A stretch of DNA of 64,000 nt, taken from NCBI GenBank assembly GCA_030248065.1, contig JASAMV010002062.1:1-64000 (forward strand). The letters run 5' to 3'. Origin of the DNA: Rhynchonema sp. JSB1_4 (lineage: Eukaryota; Nematoda; Chromadorea; Monhysterida; Xyalidae). Both the position numbers and the translations under genes were made by a program. Positions 1 through 13,472 of the stretch are shown in pieces. The stretch's first letter is position 1. Every line of letters begins with the position of its first letter. The notes under the pieces are model-generated. The model did not search any database. It was not told the DNA's origin and worked only from the letters and a program-made list of their open reading frames with translations.

Positions 1-2090
1 TTTCATGGCCTGGGTGTATCTGACGCACGAAACGCCCAATTTTTGGACTTTTGAAGTGTATTGGAGTGAAAATTCTGCGACTTAGGGCGCCTTTTTCCTT
101 CTTTTCTCCGAAATGGTGGCCCCGTTCAGGGGACACTTTGACCAAAGGGGGGCTTAGGCCCCTGTAGCCCACCCTGCGTCCGCTAATGACGTTTGCGTAT
201 TCGAAATAAATCAATGAAAACAGACAAGTGCACATGCATAGGTACCTATGTATGTATACAATCGTACCAGTACAAGTTCTTGAGTTCAAGATCACCTGGT
301 TCAGAGATATCTCGACTGTGAGAACTGCGCGATTTCATATGATTTTCACATTATTCGACGTATCTGCAGTGCCAATTCATGTGTGATAACTTTTCCCTCT
401 CGCTGTGTAAGTATGAGCTGGTATAATGCAATGCGCTGCACAGAGCAAACACACATCATTATCAATTCACGACTGGCGTTTATGGCCGCAGAAACCTTTG
501 CATGCGTGCAAGGCTGTTCATTTCTATTTGTCCGTGAATGTCTCCGGTGCACGTACAGTATGTGCGTTATGGATGCTCTCACGACTTTCAGACTCGAGCG
601 GCACACTGTGGTGAGTACTTTGCATGCTGATGCTTTGCATGCTGCTGGCGCCGCACAGGAAAATATAAAATGTGCACTCCCCCGTGCCCTGCGATATGTG
701 CACAAGGCTAGATGCGCTGAGTTCGATCAATACACGCAGTGAGTACCATGATATCAAGCAAGACACACGAACCCAACTACACTGGCCAGATCTCAGTTCA
801 GTTGCCTTCGTGCTTGCCTGTATGGCACATTGGGGTAATGGTTGGGTTGGTTTCATTTGGGTTCAAACAATTTCGCCGTTATGCCGTGCTCGTGCAACGG
901 GTAGCGCTTTCCATTCTCATGCCTTGCTTTGACTCTTCTGTGAATACACAAACATATTTCACTCAAGCGTATGGTTGTGTAGTAAGTTATACATACTTGA
1001 CTAAAATGCGGTACGGGTATCGAAAGTGTTTCCTCCTGAGCATCACTGAACGACACTACAAGTAATTCAAACTATTGATGTCACCACAGAGAGCACGATT
1101 TTTGCGCACGACCGGGTCTCTGTTTTGACATTTCCTCGGTTTAGCACCTCAAGTTTGCGTGCTTCAGTCCAGCGCTAGCGCATGTTTGTAAATATATACG
1201 TACATACCAGTGTCAGTTTTTGCCTCTGTTCTGTGGCTGGAATTGACGAAACGGTTGAGTGGAGAGGTGAGTAAAATGGTGGCGGTGTATTCCACCGAAC
1301 TTTTCGCTGAATTTCCACTGAACTCTTTGCTCAACAATCGTCGTGACTTCCATACTGTGTCTGGGTAGACATTCATATTGCATCTAAGTAACCTTGTGCA
1401 TATGCCGTACAGACGGGGCGCCACGTCTGCACCACTGTGAATGCCCACACAGGTAGAATGCCAAAATGTTGACGTTTGTGACTTCACGAAGAGCCATGCC
1501 AGGGACTGAAGCCCGGAACATACAATAATGGCCCATCGTGTGTGTGCGGAGCGGGCACGCAAGCCACTATTGTGCGCTATAATCACATCCCATCCCCACC
1601 CACGTATCATACCTACACCTGACGCTGTAACGATGCCACCACTACTGTAGCCAGACGTATATGTATACGTACTGTCGTATTGGTTTCAGGTTTCTGCATG
1701 TTGTTGTTGTTATCATGGTCAGATGAGTATGCACATGTTGAAATTCTGAATGTTAGGCGATAAATGCGTTTTAATGAGGTTATCATCTGTTTGAAACTAT
1801 GTGGCAGCATTTACTGTTTGGACATCTGCCAATTCAGTTTAAAGCACACGTTTTACAAAAAACCATGGATATATGCACACAGAACAACAGGAGGCAATGA
1901 CAGTAACCCTCATTAGTATAGTCGATTTGCTTATACCACCGGCTTTCTGCTTGTCTGGCTGGCCCGCTTCGCATCTGTACGGTTGCCAGATTGGTTCAGA
2001 ATGGCATAATTTGCCAACAACGACAAAATTGCATTGCTTACGCTTTGTTCAAATATACAGAACTCTAGTCGTGTAAACGGGCAGTGTTGT
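1..2090. other. Intergenic sequence, nothing recognised
   Basis: I see no convincing coding exon. Open frames near 346-742 overlap each other on both strands and have no splice context or familiar residues. The first 200 bases contain C/G runs like those in the transposon-rich parts of the window and may be the edge of a repeat. Confidence 0.4.
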
Positions 2091-2097
2091 ACATGTT

Positions 2098-2372
2098 GGT
2101 ATTGGTCGCACAATGACTATATAAGAATTCATCAAATCAATCCTGTCACTATTAACCACTGCGCTATTTGTGATTCTCACAAAACATTTTCAGCTGAAAA
2201 TAATCTAGCAGATCAACCACGTTGCCACAGGTCTGAAACATTCTCTTTACTACATGCTTTGTGTGCGATCGCGCAACGCAACGTCATTGCCCCGTCACTT
2301 TCCCTCTTTACGATTCAGGAAAAAAGTTTGACCAATTCTTATAAAGTCATTGTGCGACCAATACATATGTAG
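2098..2372. mobile_element. MITE with TATTGGTCGCACAATGAC terminal inverted repeats
   Basis: The left end reads TATTGGTCGCACAATGAC followed by TATATAAGAATT. The right end is its near-perfect reverse complement, ending GTGCGACCAATA. The middle includes the palindrome TTTTCAGCTGAAAA. A second copy lies at 13197-13472. I could not fix a target duplication, so the superfamily is open. Confidence 0.7.
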
Positions 2373-2451
2373 TCGTGTGAATGTATCCTCGTGGTGAGAT
2401 ACGATATACCGCACAGGTAAACAACAGGTTATGGTCGATATCAAACTTGGT

Positions 2452-2590
2452 GATGGTATCGGATCGGTCACATCGGATGGTAGAGCAATGCCCCGGTTAG
2501 GCGGAGGACCTGGGTTCGAGCCCCAGTCGAAGAAAGCCATTTTTTTGTTCACAAATGATTTTGGAATGTATACATGCGCTCCCCATTATT
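2452..2590 (+). repeat. tRNA-derived SINE-like repeat, copy 1
   Basis: The head resembles a tRNA: a D-arm-like GATGGTAGAGCA and a full T arm (CTGGG, TTCGAGC, CCCAG) with an acceptor-like tail GTCGAAG. I cannot fold a standard anticodon arm. The tail (AAAGCCATTTTTT, then GATTTTGGAATGTA, then GCGCTCCC) is shared with a reverse-strand copy at 52862-52990. A shared tail beyond the tRNA part points to a SINE, not a tRNA gene. Confidence 0.6.
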
Positions 2591-2599
2591 ATCGATCAC

Positions 2600-3590
2600 A
2601 TTGGTGTTATGTGACTATACCTAGTCCGATCACATTGATGTGATGTGACTGTCCGATCACATTGATGTGATGCGACTACCTAGTCAGATCTGATCCGATC
2701 ACATCGGATCACCAAGTTTGGTATCGAGCTATGTTATTCTAAAGTTAAGTTTTTATTATTATTTACCTATTATTGTACTGCTGGCAACTCGGAAAAAGTG
2801 CCAAGCGTGATCAAATGACCCGAACGGTCTGCACTAACAATCTCAACAGCTCAAAGCTAAGCTCAGGATCATTGCTTCCGTTCCCAGAAGGTGACGATCG
2901 CATTTGAGTGTCCAACGTGGACGTGCGTTCCTTCCACGTATGGTTGTGGTTAGGCGATCATCGGTGCGCGGGGTTGGATTGAGACGTGCAGTAACCCTTC
3001 ACCCTTCACTTATTATTCCGTGTTCCTTCAACTATTGTCTTCTTTCTTGATTAACCATAGATTTCGCACCATTTTACAACCATCGATGGGTTGAGGGAAT
3101 TAATTAAAGTTTGATCATTTTTGTTAAAATAACTGTAAAGGTTGCTGTTGTTTTGGAAATTTTTGGTCAGATTCGGGTCAGTTTGGTGTCGATGGCAATT
3201 ATACTTGAAAGATCAAAAATTCAAAAGCCCCAGCGCCGTGCAAAAACCATTTTTATCTCCTAAAGTTAAATTCACCGAACTTGCCCTCAACTTTCGATTT
3301 GCCGTACTAAGGGGTATATAATGCATCCAACGTACGTACATGTAATACAATATCCCAAAACAACGTGGCCCTTGTAGTCAGGATCTCGGAATGGCATCTA
3401 ATTCGTGCACCCGAAACTCAGAGAACGAGATATGGAACACTGAAGATCCCGATCACAAGGGTTACTTTTGGGAGACGAAGTTGTATCTGAGTGAGAGCGC
3501 CCGTTTATGAATATGCATTACAAGTCATCACTTTAGACAGTCAAGGATATCCACGGATAGTCAGAACACCTATTCATCGACCAGTTCAAC
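2600..3590. other. Intergenic; short GATCACATTGATGTGATGTGAC repeats
   Basis: At about 2590-2720 a short unit built around GATCACATTGATGTGATG is repeated three times. The rest of the stretch shows nothing I can assign; it separates the SINE copy from the 3' end of the receptor gene on the minus strand. Confidence 0.4.
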
Positions 3591-3591
3591 A

Positions 3592-6500
3592 TCAGCGCGT
3601 AAACGCGAATCCCCGGATCAAGACGAAAAACTGGTGCATTTTGATCAAATAATGTAGCAAATACTCAAGGACAAACAACACGATTGAGAAGAGCAGACCA
3701 ATGCCCAATGCGAATAGCATGCCGACAAACGTGCTAACGTCAAACTGTTTGCCACCATCGACCGCATCGGGGGGTACATGGATTGGACAGCTCAAGTTGC
3801 GTTCCATTCGCATTCGCTCAACGTAACGATGTTGAATGGCGAGTAGCTGCTGCTGTCAAAGACGTTCAGTGGCTTTGAAAACTATGCTAATCAAGATAAT
3901 TCTGATTAGACAATATCGCTGTTCCAGTTGTAAAACATGTAACAGATCTGACGAACCTGGGATTGGTAGATCACCGAGTCAACGACCGAAACTAGCTCCT
4001 CCGACACATTTTGACTGAACATGAGACCCATGATCTGAACGAAGTATGTCGTCGGTTAAACACACAAATTTATACCTAGCGTGTGTCAGCCGTCAAGAAT
4101 TAAACCATACGCGAGGATGACGTTTTTTGCCTGTTCCGAATCGTGACCTGATCGCTAACCGTTCGTCCCAGAGTTCTCATTGTTACCGACCGTGTGTCAC
4201 ACCAGATGGCCTCGTGTGATCGGATAAATAGCTCGTCACTGATGATCACGTATCGTCCCTCGGCCACGCCCGTGCGATACGCGGACACGTCGCCGTCTGA
4301 GGGTGAATTTGGAAAATTGATGACATGTAAATAAGTAACAGCATTTACAGATCTTTATTTACTCGTTATATGGCACTATTGTGCCCAAATTGTTATCAAC
4401 GGGGCCCAAAAAGCACCAACCGCTCAAATAAATCGGTGCGTTCTTCTCGAACGCATCAACCAATCGCTCCATATTTCCGTAATTGTCGACATCATAACCT
4501 AATGCCGTTATCACTTGCACACGACCGGACACAATCAGGTCATATAATTCATCAAAACTATCGAACTGGTAACGGTCATGTTCGAGCAGGATTTGTGTGA
4601 GCAATCCTGAGCTGAAAACGCTTGAATCTTTTGGAAACTGAACTGACATCAGTCTGTGAAACAAGGAAGTGAAGAAACCCCAGCCAACAACTCGAACAAA
4701 CCGATACAATCCGGTGAACAGCATGACAAAGAACACGGTCACAATGAAGAGCAGGGGTTGCGCATTTGTGCCCGATGTGACACAGCTACACTGGGTGGCA
4801 AGCGTGAACAGTTTAATGGTGGCATAGGTCAATACCAGGCACAGCCAAACGTCCATGTCGTAAACGAACAGGAATTTGATTGCTGTTGTGCTGAACGAAC
4901 GTTTGGTGATCGCCGTGCCCAACGCGTAGAAATGCATGTCCTGTACAATTGCCCTTTCTTTCTTACTATTTTTGTGCCGAGTTTAGTTACTCTCTTCGAG
5001 TCATTGTTCTATGAGCTAAGTTGTAACCATTCCGATTCCATGGTTTAAAACACAAGTCGTTTAGATGATCTTATTAAAGTGACTCTACAATTGATCGTTG
5101 ACCGCGTTTGTTTGCAGTCATTTTTTCAGAAAATGAAGACTAGGTATCAGAAACCCAGATTTAGGAAATAGATTTTCAAGTCGTTGCTTTGTGATGTTTC
5201 ACGGAGCCCACACATTTTTACAGGAGGAGAAAAAATGAAAAAAGTTTGAGGCAGGCCTGTGCGAAACATAAAGTAATCCAATAGAAGATATTTTCAGCGT
5301 TTTATACTCAGACGTTTTTCTGTTAAACGAGATGTAAAGCATTGTGCGAAACGCCATGTGTGATAAATAATAAACGAAACACTCCAAAAACTCAAGCCTT
5401 TTTAAAGCACCCTTTTACTCTAGCATAATTTTAAGCATCTGTGATGAATGAAATAAGTTGTCAATTAGAACTAAAAATCGTCTAATTATCTAGTATTCAG
5501 GATGTGCTTTTCGTTTTTCAAAACCCTACACAGCTCACACAATGTTTACCACAACATGCGCAAGGCACCCATTCCCACAGCGCACACACACAAAGCTGAA
5601 ACATTATCCCCGGTCGGCTGTGTGTTGTCGTTGTGTGTGCGCTGTGCGTGGTCTGAATGGCTGCCTTGCGCATGTTGTGGTAAACATTGTGTGAGCTGCG
5701 TAGGGTTTTGAAAAACGAAAAGCACATCCTGAATACTAGATAATTAGACGACTTTTATTTCTAATTGACAACTTATTTCATTCACCACAGATGCTTAAAA
5801 TTATGCTAGAGTAAAAGGGTGCTTTAAAAAGGCTTGATTTTTTTGGAGTGTTTCGTTTATTATTTATCACACATGGCGTTTCGCACAATGCTTTATATCT
5901 CGTTTAACAGAAAAACGTCTGAGTATAAAACGCTGAAAATATCTTCTATTGGATTACCTTGTGTTTCGCACAGGCCTGCCTCAAACTTTTTCATTTTTTC
6001 TCCTCCTGTAAAAATGTGTGGGCTCCGTGAAACATCACAAAGCAACGACTTAAAAATCTATTTCCTAAATCTGGGTTTCTGATACCTGGTCTTCATTTTC
6101 TGAAAAAATGACTGCAAACAAACGCGGTCAACGATCAATTGTAGAGTCACTTTTAGACAACACGACCTGCACAGCGGTTGACGAGAGCAGTGTGTCCGTA
6201 CGCTTGTTGGTCACCCAGTACATCATCACACTGGTATCAACTTCGCCACTTTCTGTCATGTGTAGCGTTTCTTGCCAGGTGACATCTGTGTTTAGAGATC
6301 AGGTCATCTGCAGTTTCATCGTACTCAATGGTTCAAATTGTTAAGAAACACGCCTACTTGTCGTGTCGACCAGCGTAAAGTTGACGCCGGCTTTGTCCAT
6401 GATTAAGTGAAACATTTCACTCATTGTACCCGGATACTGACAGTCAAATGACCGTTCTGCAAATGTAAGTTCAGAGGTGTACTACTAAATCAGTTGATTT

Positions 6501-6639
6501 TCTTACCAGCCATGAAATTCATGTACTGACCAAGATTGCTCTGAAGAGCACACCAATAGTTCTGTGGTGCCCAAGCGACCGGGAAAGCAACAATTAACGG
6601 TCGAAGAACTACTTCGGTATAGAGTTGTACGAGGGCCAT
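3592..6639 (-). CDS. Ionotropic glutamate receptor / IR-like ligand-gated channel
   Basis: Seven exons join in phase to 466 residues: 6639-6507, 6456-6358, 6285-6167, 4940-4421, 4296-4106, 4034-3957 and 3852-3592. The order fits the iGluR/IR family without an amino-terminal domain. First comes ligand-binding lobe S1, including APQNYWCALQSN and a conserved-looking VTNKR stretch. Exon 4 holds a DMDVW-type first membrane segment, a hydrophobic pore region, then FDSFDELYDLI, which matches the typical start of lobe S2. The last exon has a long final membrane helix (FVGMLFALGIGLLFSIVLF) preceded by GGKQFDV, as in IR C-termini. The small size and absent N-terminal domain suggest a chemosensory-type IR at the plasma membrane. 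A separate signal-peptide exon may lie upstream. Intron 3 carries a foldback transposon. Confidence 0.82.
5077..6152. mobile_element. Foldback DNA element with very long inverted repeats, TTA target duplication
   Basis: The two halves of this 1.08-kb stretch are near-perfect reverse complements for about 420 bases. The ends read AAGTGACTCTACAATTG and its complement, and TTA flanks both sides (5074-5076 and 6153-6155). A 3-bp TTA duplication is typical of PIF/Harbinger elements. It sits in intron 3 of the IR-like gene, starting close to the exon 3 donor. It carries no transposase reading frame. Confidence 0.8.
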
Positions 6640-7098
6640 CGTTCGGGTTAGGGGAACGAATTACAACAATGTTGCACAACAAAGAAGATATCTGTGACAA
6701 ACTTTTGATATGAACACTGCGCTCTGTAAGTTCGAAAGACAGCTATTGGTGGTTATTTATTGGAGCAATTTTCCTATCAAGTTTTTTTTGTTTGAGCGAA
6801 TTAACAAGCTCTACGTAGGGACGAAGCTTAACGATAAATAAACAAATGAGTGCGCCTGTATCAGGTTTTTAAAACTTCTGTTTATTGATAACGGAGTTAG
6901 TTTTAATTATCCGTTTGCTATTATTGAGATTTTTATTTTGCAGGCCTGAAATTTTACGCATGTATGTAGTACATTAGCACGTAATACAAACCGAGATCAC
7001 TGACATAACATAGCATGCAGAAGTCTGTCAGAAAGGTCACAATATTTAGAACTTTACAGGATGCTCAAAAATCATTGCATTCTATGTTTTATTAACAT
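6640..7098. other. Spacer between the alpha-2/delta and IR-like genes
   Basis: AT-rich sequence between two minus-strand genes in the same order. At its right edge, on the minus strand, an AATAAA lies about eight bases after the alpha-2/delta stop codon and is the likely polyadenylation signal of that gene. No other feature is seen. Confidence 0.5.
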
Positions 7099-10000
7099 CT
7101 ATTTTAGAACAACCCTGCACACACAAAGAAAAGAAAGAAATAGGCCTATTCTAGACGCCGGATATTGACAGGCTGAACATCGACTATCGTCTTCTAGTGG
7201 GTGGAACAGCGTGTAAACAAAACTGACTGGACGCTGTCTGTGGCGTGTTTTCAGCGTTTCGCATTCCGGTACTGAAAAATACATATGGTTATTCGTGTGC
7301 ATTCGGGGTTTCATTTTCCATCTGAAACGAGTGGTTATGCCTTGCACTCACTTCTCCTGTACAGCGGTTTTCCCGCAGAATACTCGTACATCGGACACGG
7401 ATTGGTTATTCGAATTAGAATGAGATTTGAGTTGTTCATCGGAACGATATCAGCCAGCCTGAATACAAGAAGAATAGTTGTTTCGAAAAGTTTCGTTACC
7501 CAACACGAACAAACCTCTGGAAACAGTCCTCAGATTCGACCATCCTGAGTCTGCGCGGTTTGGAGCCCTTCACGTACGTGTAGGTGATATGCTCCTTTAT
7601 ACACGACTCATCATTGTTGGATCCCCTTATGGCGTAAGGACATGTGCCGTTCGGTCCTCGGCCGGCCGGCGGGCGTAAGTATTGACGTGGATTGTGCGGC
7701 TGGGCTCCAACCAGAAATACAGCCGGCAGCAGTTGATGCCTGGTCGAATGAGGGTACAGACCCGTGTTCCCGGAAACTTTTGACACTTTTCACATGGCAG
7801 AGAACGAACCAGAATACATGCAGCATGCTGGAAGCCACAGCGACCAATGCTCTGGGAACGAAAAGCAGATTAACTCGCAGCTGATTGGCTGCCTTGACTT
7901 CCTGAAGTGGTCCGCCGGTCAGTGGATCCGTTTCCGAACATGTGTCTTGATAGTTGATGATTTTTCGTCTGCAGAGATCCGCAAAATTAATCAATAGATG
8001 ATCATTGAGTAAGCAGTCAATCACGAACTCGTCGATATAGTCACTGTTGAGCATATAATCGAACAGTTGCTCGTCCAACACCGACAGATGAATGGCGGAT
8101 GACAGTGGTGTAGCCGAGTAATGTGCGCTCGTAGCCAGCACGAACATTTCGGTGGTCACAATGTAGCATCTCACATCGGGATGCTGAACAAAAGCTTTGA
8201 ACAGTGCTTGTGCTAAAATGCTGCATGTATAAACCCATTTCTATTATACCTTGTGACACTCACGATTGATACCTGACAACGCCTCCGAGCTGTTTAGTGT
8301 GAAATCAACCATCGGCAAAGCAGAACCAATCACTAACAAAAGTGAAAAAAGTTTTGGTTAAATTTAACACAAGAAAGTCAGGAAATGTGCGTATAAGTAA
8401 CCTGCAACTATGTCGTTGTCACTGTCATACATGGGCTTGGTTGCCAAGACGTAATTTCCTATAATTTAAAAAAAGATTTCTCGTTTATATTTATCAGGGA
8501 CATTTATAGACACGAACTGGAATTTTCGGAACCTTCAGGACGAAAGAAAATTGTCTTTGCGAATTTCTCCTTCTGATCAGCTGATGCCTTATCGTACATT
8601 TCGAAGTAGATCGAATATTGAATGCCACGCGTGAGATGCATCGGCAGCTTGACCCGTGAACTGCATCAAAAAACATTAATGCACATATGTACAAAGTATT
8701 ATACATCACTTGTAGAAAACGTTGTGTAAACCATCTGCTAGAACTAGACTTGTATTCCGTACCAATTGGTGAACACGTAGGTTGTGCTCGTTGTCGTTTG
8801 CAGGAATGCAACCCGATGGGCCGCTATTGTCCTCGATCTTGGAAACGCACTTGATCGAACACGAAGCGAACATGTGTCGTTGCTAAGCATTGAGAATTAC
8901 ACGTAAAAACAACACCGTCAACAAAAAACACCTGTCGTCATCGTCAATCGAACTGACGTGGTGATCAGGCTATTGATGCTCCAAATATTGCCGAATTGTT
9001 GCGTCCAATCATCAAGGTGCTCTATCTCAGCCTGCACTCGTAATGTCAATGGGTCACTCGCGTCGCCTGAAGTATTTGATGTAATTTGGTTTGTTAACTT
9101 TCCCAGATGTGTTTTCACAGCCACAGCCATGAAATTCTTACACTTGAGCAGTCCGTTGTTCGCGAATATTCTATTTAGAAATCGTTCCTGGGTAATGTAA
9201 GTGGTCAAATCGAGTTTGCCGTTGCATAATCGTCTGAAGAAGACATTTGTGTAGAGCACCATGGACCAATAAAAAAACGACTGTTTTCATAACTTGCCTC
9301 GGCGGCATTAAAATCTGCACAAGAGACGATTCAACGTCGTCAACCGATGGCCATGCTAAAATGTAATTTTTGAATCGAACGATTACTACCTATTTGTCAA
9401 TAGCTACAAAATGAATCTGGTCCAACTGTGATGTTCGCTGGAATCAAACTTTGTCTCTTTGGCGTTAGCCTCCATTGCAATGCCGATCGTGTATTGGGCG
9501 TTGTTCAGATTGCGACATGTATACATCTTTTCCTGAAATTTTTATAGATATTTCAGCCACAAGACCGCATCCATGTAAAAGAAAAATGTTCAGCCGCAGA
9601 GGCACAAACATGAGCTTCGTCGTGGAAGATTTCATCGGTGCACATTTGGTCGACCATGGTTCGTCGTAGCTAGAGAACATTATTGCAGAATAAATTCCTA
9701 TTAAATAATGTAATTGCCCAAAACGTAACAAAATACTCGCTGAACGGTGTCGGTATCCGGTTCAATCTCCAGAATATCCATTACAAATATCGAATCGATG
9801 TACCCCATTTGTTGCGTTGTTTGTTCTGTTGATGGGGCGTACATAACTTTAGGATTGTTCGACGACGTCATTGGAATGCTCACGTCAACACAAGCTGTGC
9901 GTCGAATTGATTGGTAATCGGGTTCCTGTGTGCACGTCCACAGCTCGAAGGCTTCAACCGAGTTTGATGTACACATTTGTAAAATAATACTCACCGGCAG

Positions 10001-12474
10001 AATCTGTTTGGGGTGATTCAACAAATAACCGTTGTTGTCGACAATAAATGCGTACGTAGACAAACCGAGCTAAAAGTTTGGATTCGGTGAGTAATTATCT
10101 TTTTCGAGCACTTTGAAAGAGCTATTAATCTAACCTCCTCTGTGCCTAATAGTCTCGTAATCAGTCCACTGAGTTTGACATCGATAGCTGCTACGCCGAG
10201 CAATTGCTGCTTAGAACCGTTGATCATCTTGTTCAGAACCGGCATGCTCAGGGTCAACATCGCTCCATGACCCTGTGTGTTACAAGAAGTTTGTCAATTT
10301 TGGCCCCGGTCTCGGTCACTACGTAGTTAGCTTACCTGGGAATCCATGTACGGTCCTGTAAACGACACTGGTCTTTCTTCGGGCTTCTTGTCAGCGAGAG
10401 ACAGAGCCAGCGGGCGGCTCAGCACCGGGATGAACTGTCGCGACATGTGACGCACGTCCGATAATGAGTTCACCATTGTGTAGTAACCTGAGCCGTACGT
10501 GGTATAGGTGTTTTCTGACTCCACAGCGTTACGATTTGATGCGGACACTGTAATCACCTTTATTGCTGCACACGAGCTCGTGCAAAGCATCAATGAACTG
10601 GGCACCATACCCGACGTTATAGCCGAACATACGAACCTAAATGAACTTTAAACTTTGGATTACCATGTGCAGTGTGACACTGAACAAGCCTCCTTCTCCT
10701 ACCAGTTTGACCTACCGACATAGCAGAAGTGCTGTTATCGCCTGCAGGTTTGGGCCTGATGAACTCTCGTGCCATGCCCTCGATCATGTCAGTCATGAGC
10801 AATAGCACTTGATGTCCTCCGGATCGATAATTTTTCGCTAGCAGTTCGGGTCTGTCTTGCTGTGATACAGAATGTAACGGATTGACAGATAATTTACACG
10901 TACATACGTACTCATTGTAGTAACACCGAAGTCCGATTATTCTAACTTTGTGGATCTGGTGTAACGAGTAGTTCAACGCTTTTGAAAACGAAGCGACGTC
11001 TGTTGGCTCGATTCCATTCAGGTAGCGTTGGAGCAACTAAATTCAACAAATCACTGAAGTGAAGAAGCATCGCTGACCTATCACAATATGACAAAGTCAC
11101 ATACGATCTTGTTCCTCGTCGTGGCTGGTATGAATCCACCAACGTCATCGTGTGCTTGTTCAAAACACGGTTGCATCACCTGACCGACGTGGCTGTTGTA
11201 CCAGACGGCATTGATATAATCATCGGGTGTGAGCAATGACAGCACCGACAACACGGTCATCTTGATTAGACGTAGCGTTTGACCAGTTACACCGCCGCTG
11301 CTAAAAATTGAGTTCGGATGAATATTGTCATTCAAAACTATGTTAAATGCGATAAGAGGAACTCACAAGTCGAGTAGGAATAGCACGTCTTTTGGTGCAC
11401 TGACCGCAGACACGTACCACGGACGGAATCGCGGATCGAAGAGATCAATCATCCACTCACGATGATCACTTTTCAGCCACGGTCGAGCTGCGAAGTTATC
11501 ATGCAATTACAGAAATCCAATCGAGGGTCTTACGCAGTTTACCTGGGTAAATTCGTGTGATTCCGGTCTCAGTTGCAACATACTGCCGAAAGAACTGATC
11601 GCCATCCCGTTTCATCTGTCGGGTCACTTTCGAGTCCCCTGTCCAATATATGTCGCGTTTTACAGCACTATCTGAAATTTGCTGTCAATTAGATTGTGTT
11701 CAACCTTTACTTGACAAGAATCCAGACGCACTGTTTTTGATCACTTCGATCGGAAAATGCACGCCAGTTTGGTCTGTCGTGTTCTCAATTTTGGACAGAT
11801 CCAACACGTCTGCCTGAAACCATGTTTTGGAGCGTAACTAGCCCAGGTACAGTGACAGAAAATTCAGTCCATATTATGTATAGTGGAGAGTAGAACACAT
11901 TAGTGACTGTGGTACATACCAAGGTGAAAGAAAGAACCTTAGTACCTTGAACTGCTCATCCGGCATGAAATCAAAATTCATGTACTCAGCGCGCTGTTCA
12001 AGTTTTGTGACCAAGTTCTGAAATGATTGTTGGTTTGGTTTGAAAGATTGGATAAAATTTTAGGTTTGAAAGATTGGATAAAATTTTAGAGAAGTTGACG
12101 ACCATTCAGCAACAACACACTAACTCTCAGTTGCACAATGTGGGTGTCCAGAAGGTCATCAAGCTTGTGCTGAAACGTGTCTGCCACTTTTCCAAGGTCC
12201 ACTTCCTCCTTGTACACGTTTTGCAGCACTTGTTTCATGGCCTTGTTGGCCGTGCTAAATTTGGTCGTCGACTCAAACTGATGAACCGCAGCCAGTTGCT
12301 CATAATTGCGCGCCAATCCTGCCAGAACTTCGCTGCTAAATAAAGAATAGTTACTTTTGTTCACGTATTAAGAAAAAACGACGGAGTCAGAATCACGTAC
12401 TCGTTTTGGCCACTGGTCAGCTGTCTCGATGCGTAGATGGTCGACAGAAGTAGGGTCAAATGATTTGCAATCAT
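7099..12474 (-). CDS. CACNA2D: Voltage-gated calcium channel alpha-2/delta subunit
   Basis: A multi-exon gene that runs from a signal peptide (MIANHLTLLLSTIYAS, start 12474) to a hydrophobic C-terminus ending at 7099. Alpha-2/delta landmarks follow in order. An exon ends TRIYPG, next is a block ending RFRPWYVSAVSAPKD that leads into a VWA domain, then a Cache-like block with GVAAIDVKLSGLI and YAFIVDNNGYLLNHP. The C-terminal part has CFQRF...MNNSNLILI, matching the family's conserved cysteine-rich end, and a final short hydrophobic helix suited to membrane or GPI anchoring. The protein would be extracellular and cleaved into alpha-2 and delta, and would raise surface delivery of calcium channel pores. 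The metal-binding loop of the VWA domain reads DFSGG, not the usual DxSxS. Exon joins between about 7.6 and 8.2 kb are uncertain because two frames are open there. Confidence 0.88.
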
Positions 12475-13196
12475 TGTGTTTGACAATTTACTGGAACATT
12501 TAGGTCGTGTTAGAAAATATCTGGCTCACATGCATACACATCCACCAAGAACGCTGAAGCACTCCAGCTTTGGCCTCTTTCCACGCGTCTGGTGGCGTCT
12601 TTTTAGACAGCGCCAGTTTCTGCTGGCTGCAACCAAAACCGCCTGCGGTTACATTGCTTATTCGAAGTAAGAAGTATGTATGTACAGTATGTAGTATGTG
12701 CGCGACCGACCGGCTATATAAAACGGCCAGTGCACATGCACATGCTGCTACTCACAAGCTAGTTTTATGTGCTCATACTATGCTTTTGCATTACATCGGC
12801 ACAGCCGTGGTCTATGGGTACATTGCTTCTCCGTCTTGAGTCGCAAACCACACCCGCAGGCTACGGGCTGCTTCGCCTCCATGCTCATGCACAGTGTGCC
12901 CGTGTGCTCTATAGGTATACATGCACACGGTTATGTATCGCTGAAGGGGTTTGGGCAATCGAACGCAAAACAAGCGCGCTGGCGCCGCAGCTGCAATCAT
13001 ATGGGTGCTCAATTTGGCTTGGTGTGAATTACGTAGATGTGTGCTGCGCACTTGAATTTATCGACAAACAGTATGCATTATTTTAAAATACGCGTACGCG
13101 GTAGCGCATGACACAATATGGTTCTCCTGAGTTAGTGCCGAGTTTTTACCGTGTTTTTATTTCACCCATCATTGTGCAGAGAAAGCCGCAATGACT

Positions 13197-13472
13197 TGTA
13201 TTGGTCGCACAATGACTTTATAAGAATTGGTCAACTTTTTTTCCTGAATCGTGCGGAAAGTGACGGGGCAATGACGTTGCGTTGCGCGATCGCACACAAA
13301 ACATGCAACCAAGGGAATGTTTCAGACCCGCAGCAACGTGGGTGCTCTGCTAGATTATTTTCAGCTGAAAATGTTTTGTGAGCATCACAAATAGCACAGT
13401 GGTTAAGAGTGACTGAACGTGAAAATCAGGATTGATTTTGATGAATTCTTATATGGTCGTTGTGCTACCAAT
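13197..13472. mobile_element. MITE with TATTGGTCGCACAATGAC ends, copy 2
   Basis: The left end matches the element at 2098-2372 closely, with TATAAGAATT following. The right end is a degraded complement (GAATTCTTATA, then CTACCAATA). The central TTTTCAGCTGAAAA palindrome is kept. The middle is roughly inverted relative to copy 1. Confidence 0.65.

Noticed and set aside
346..742. Two 119-codon frames on opposite strands near the left edge
   Set aside because: Mutually overlapping, cysteine- and arginine-heavy translations with no support.
2480..2545. Functional tRNA gene
   Set aside because: Good D- and T-arm text but no proper anticodon stem, and the sequence continues as a repeat shared with another copy.
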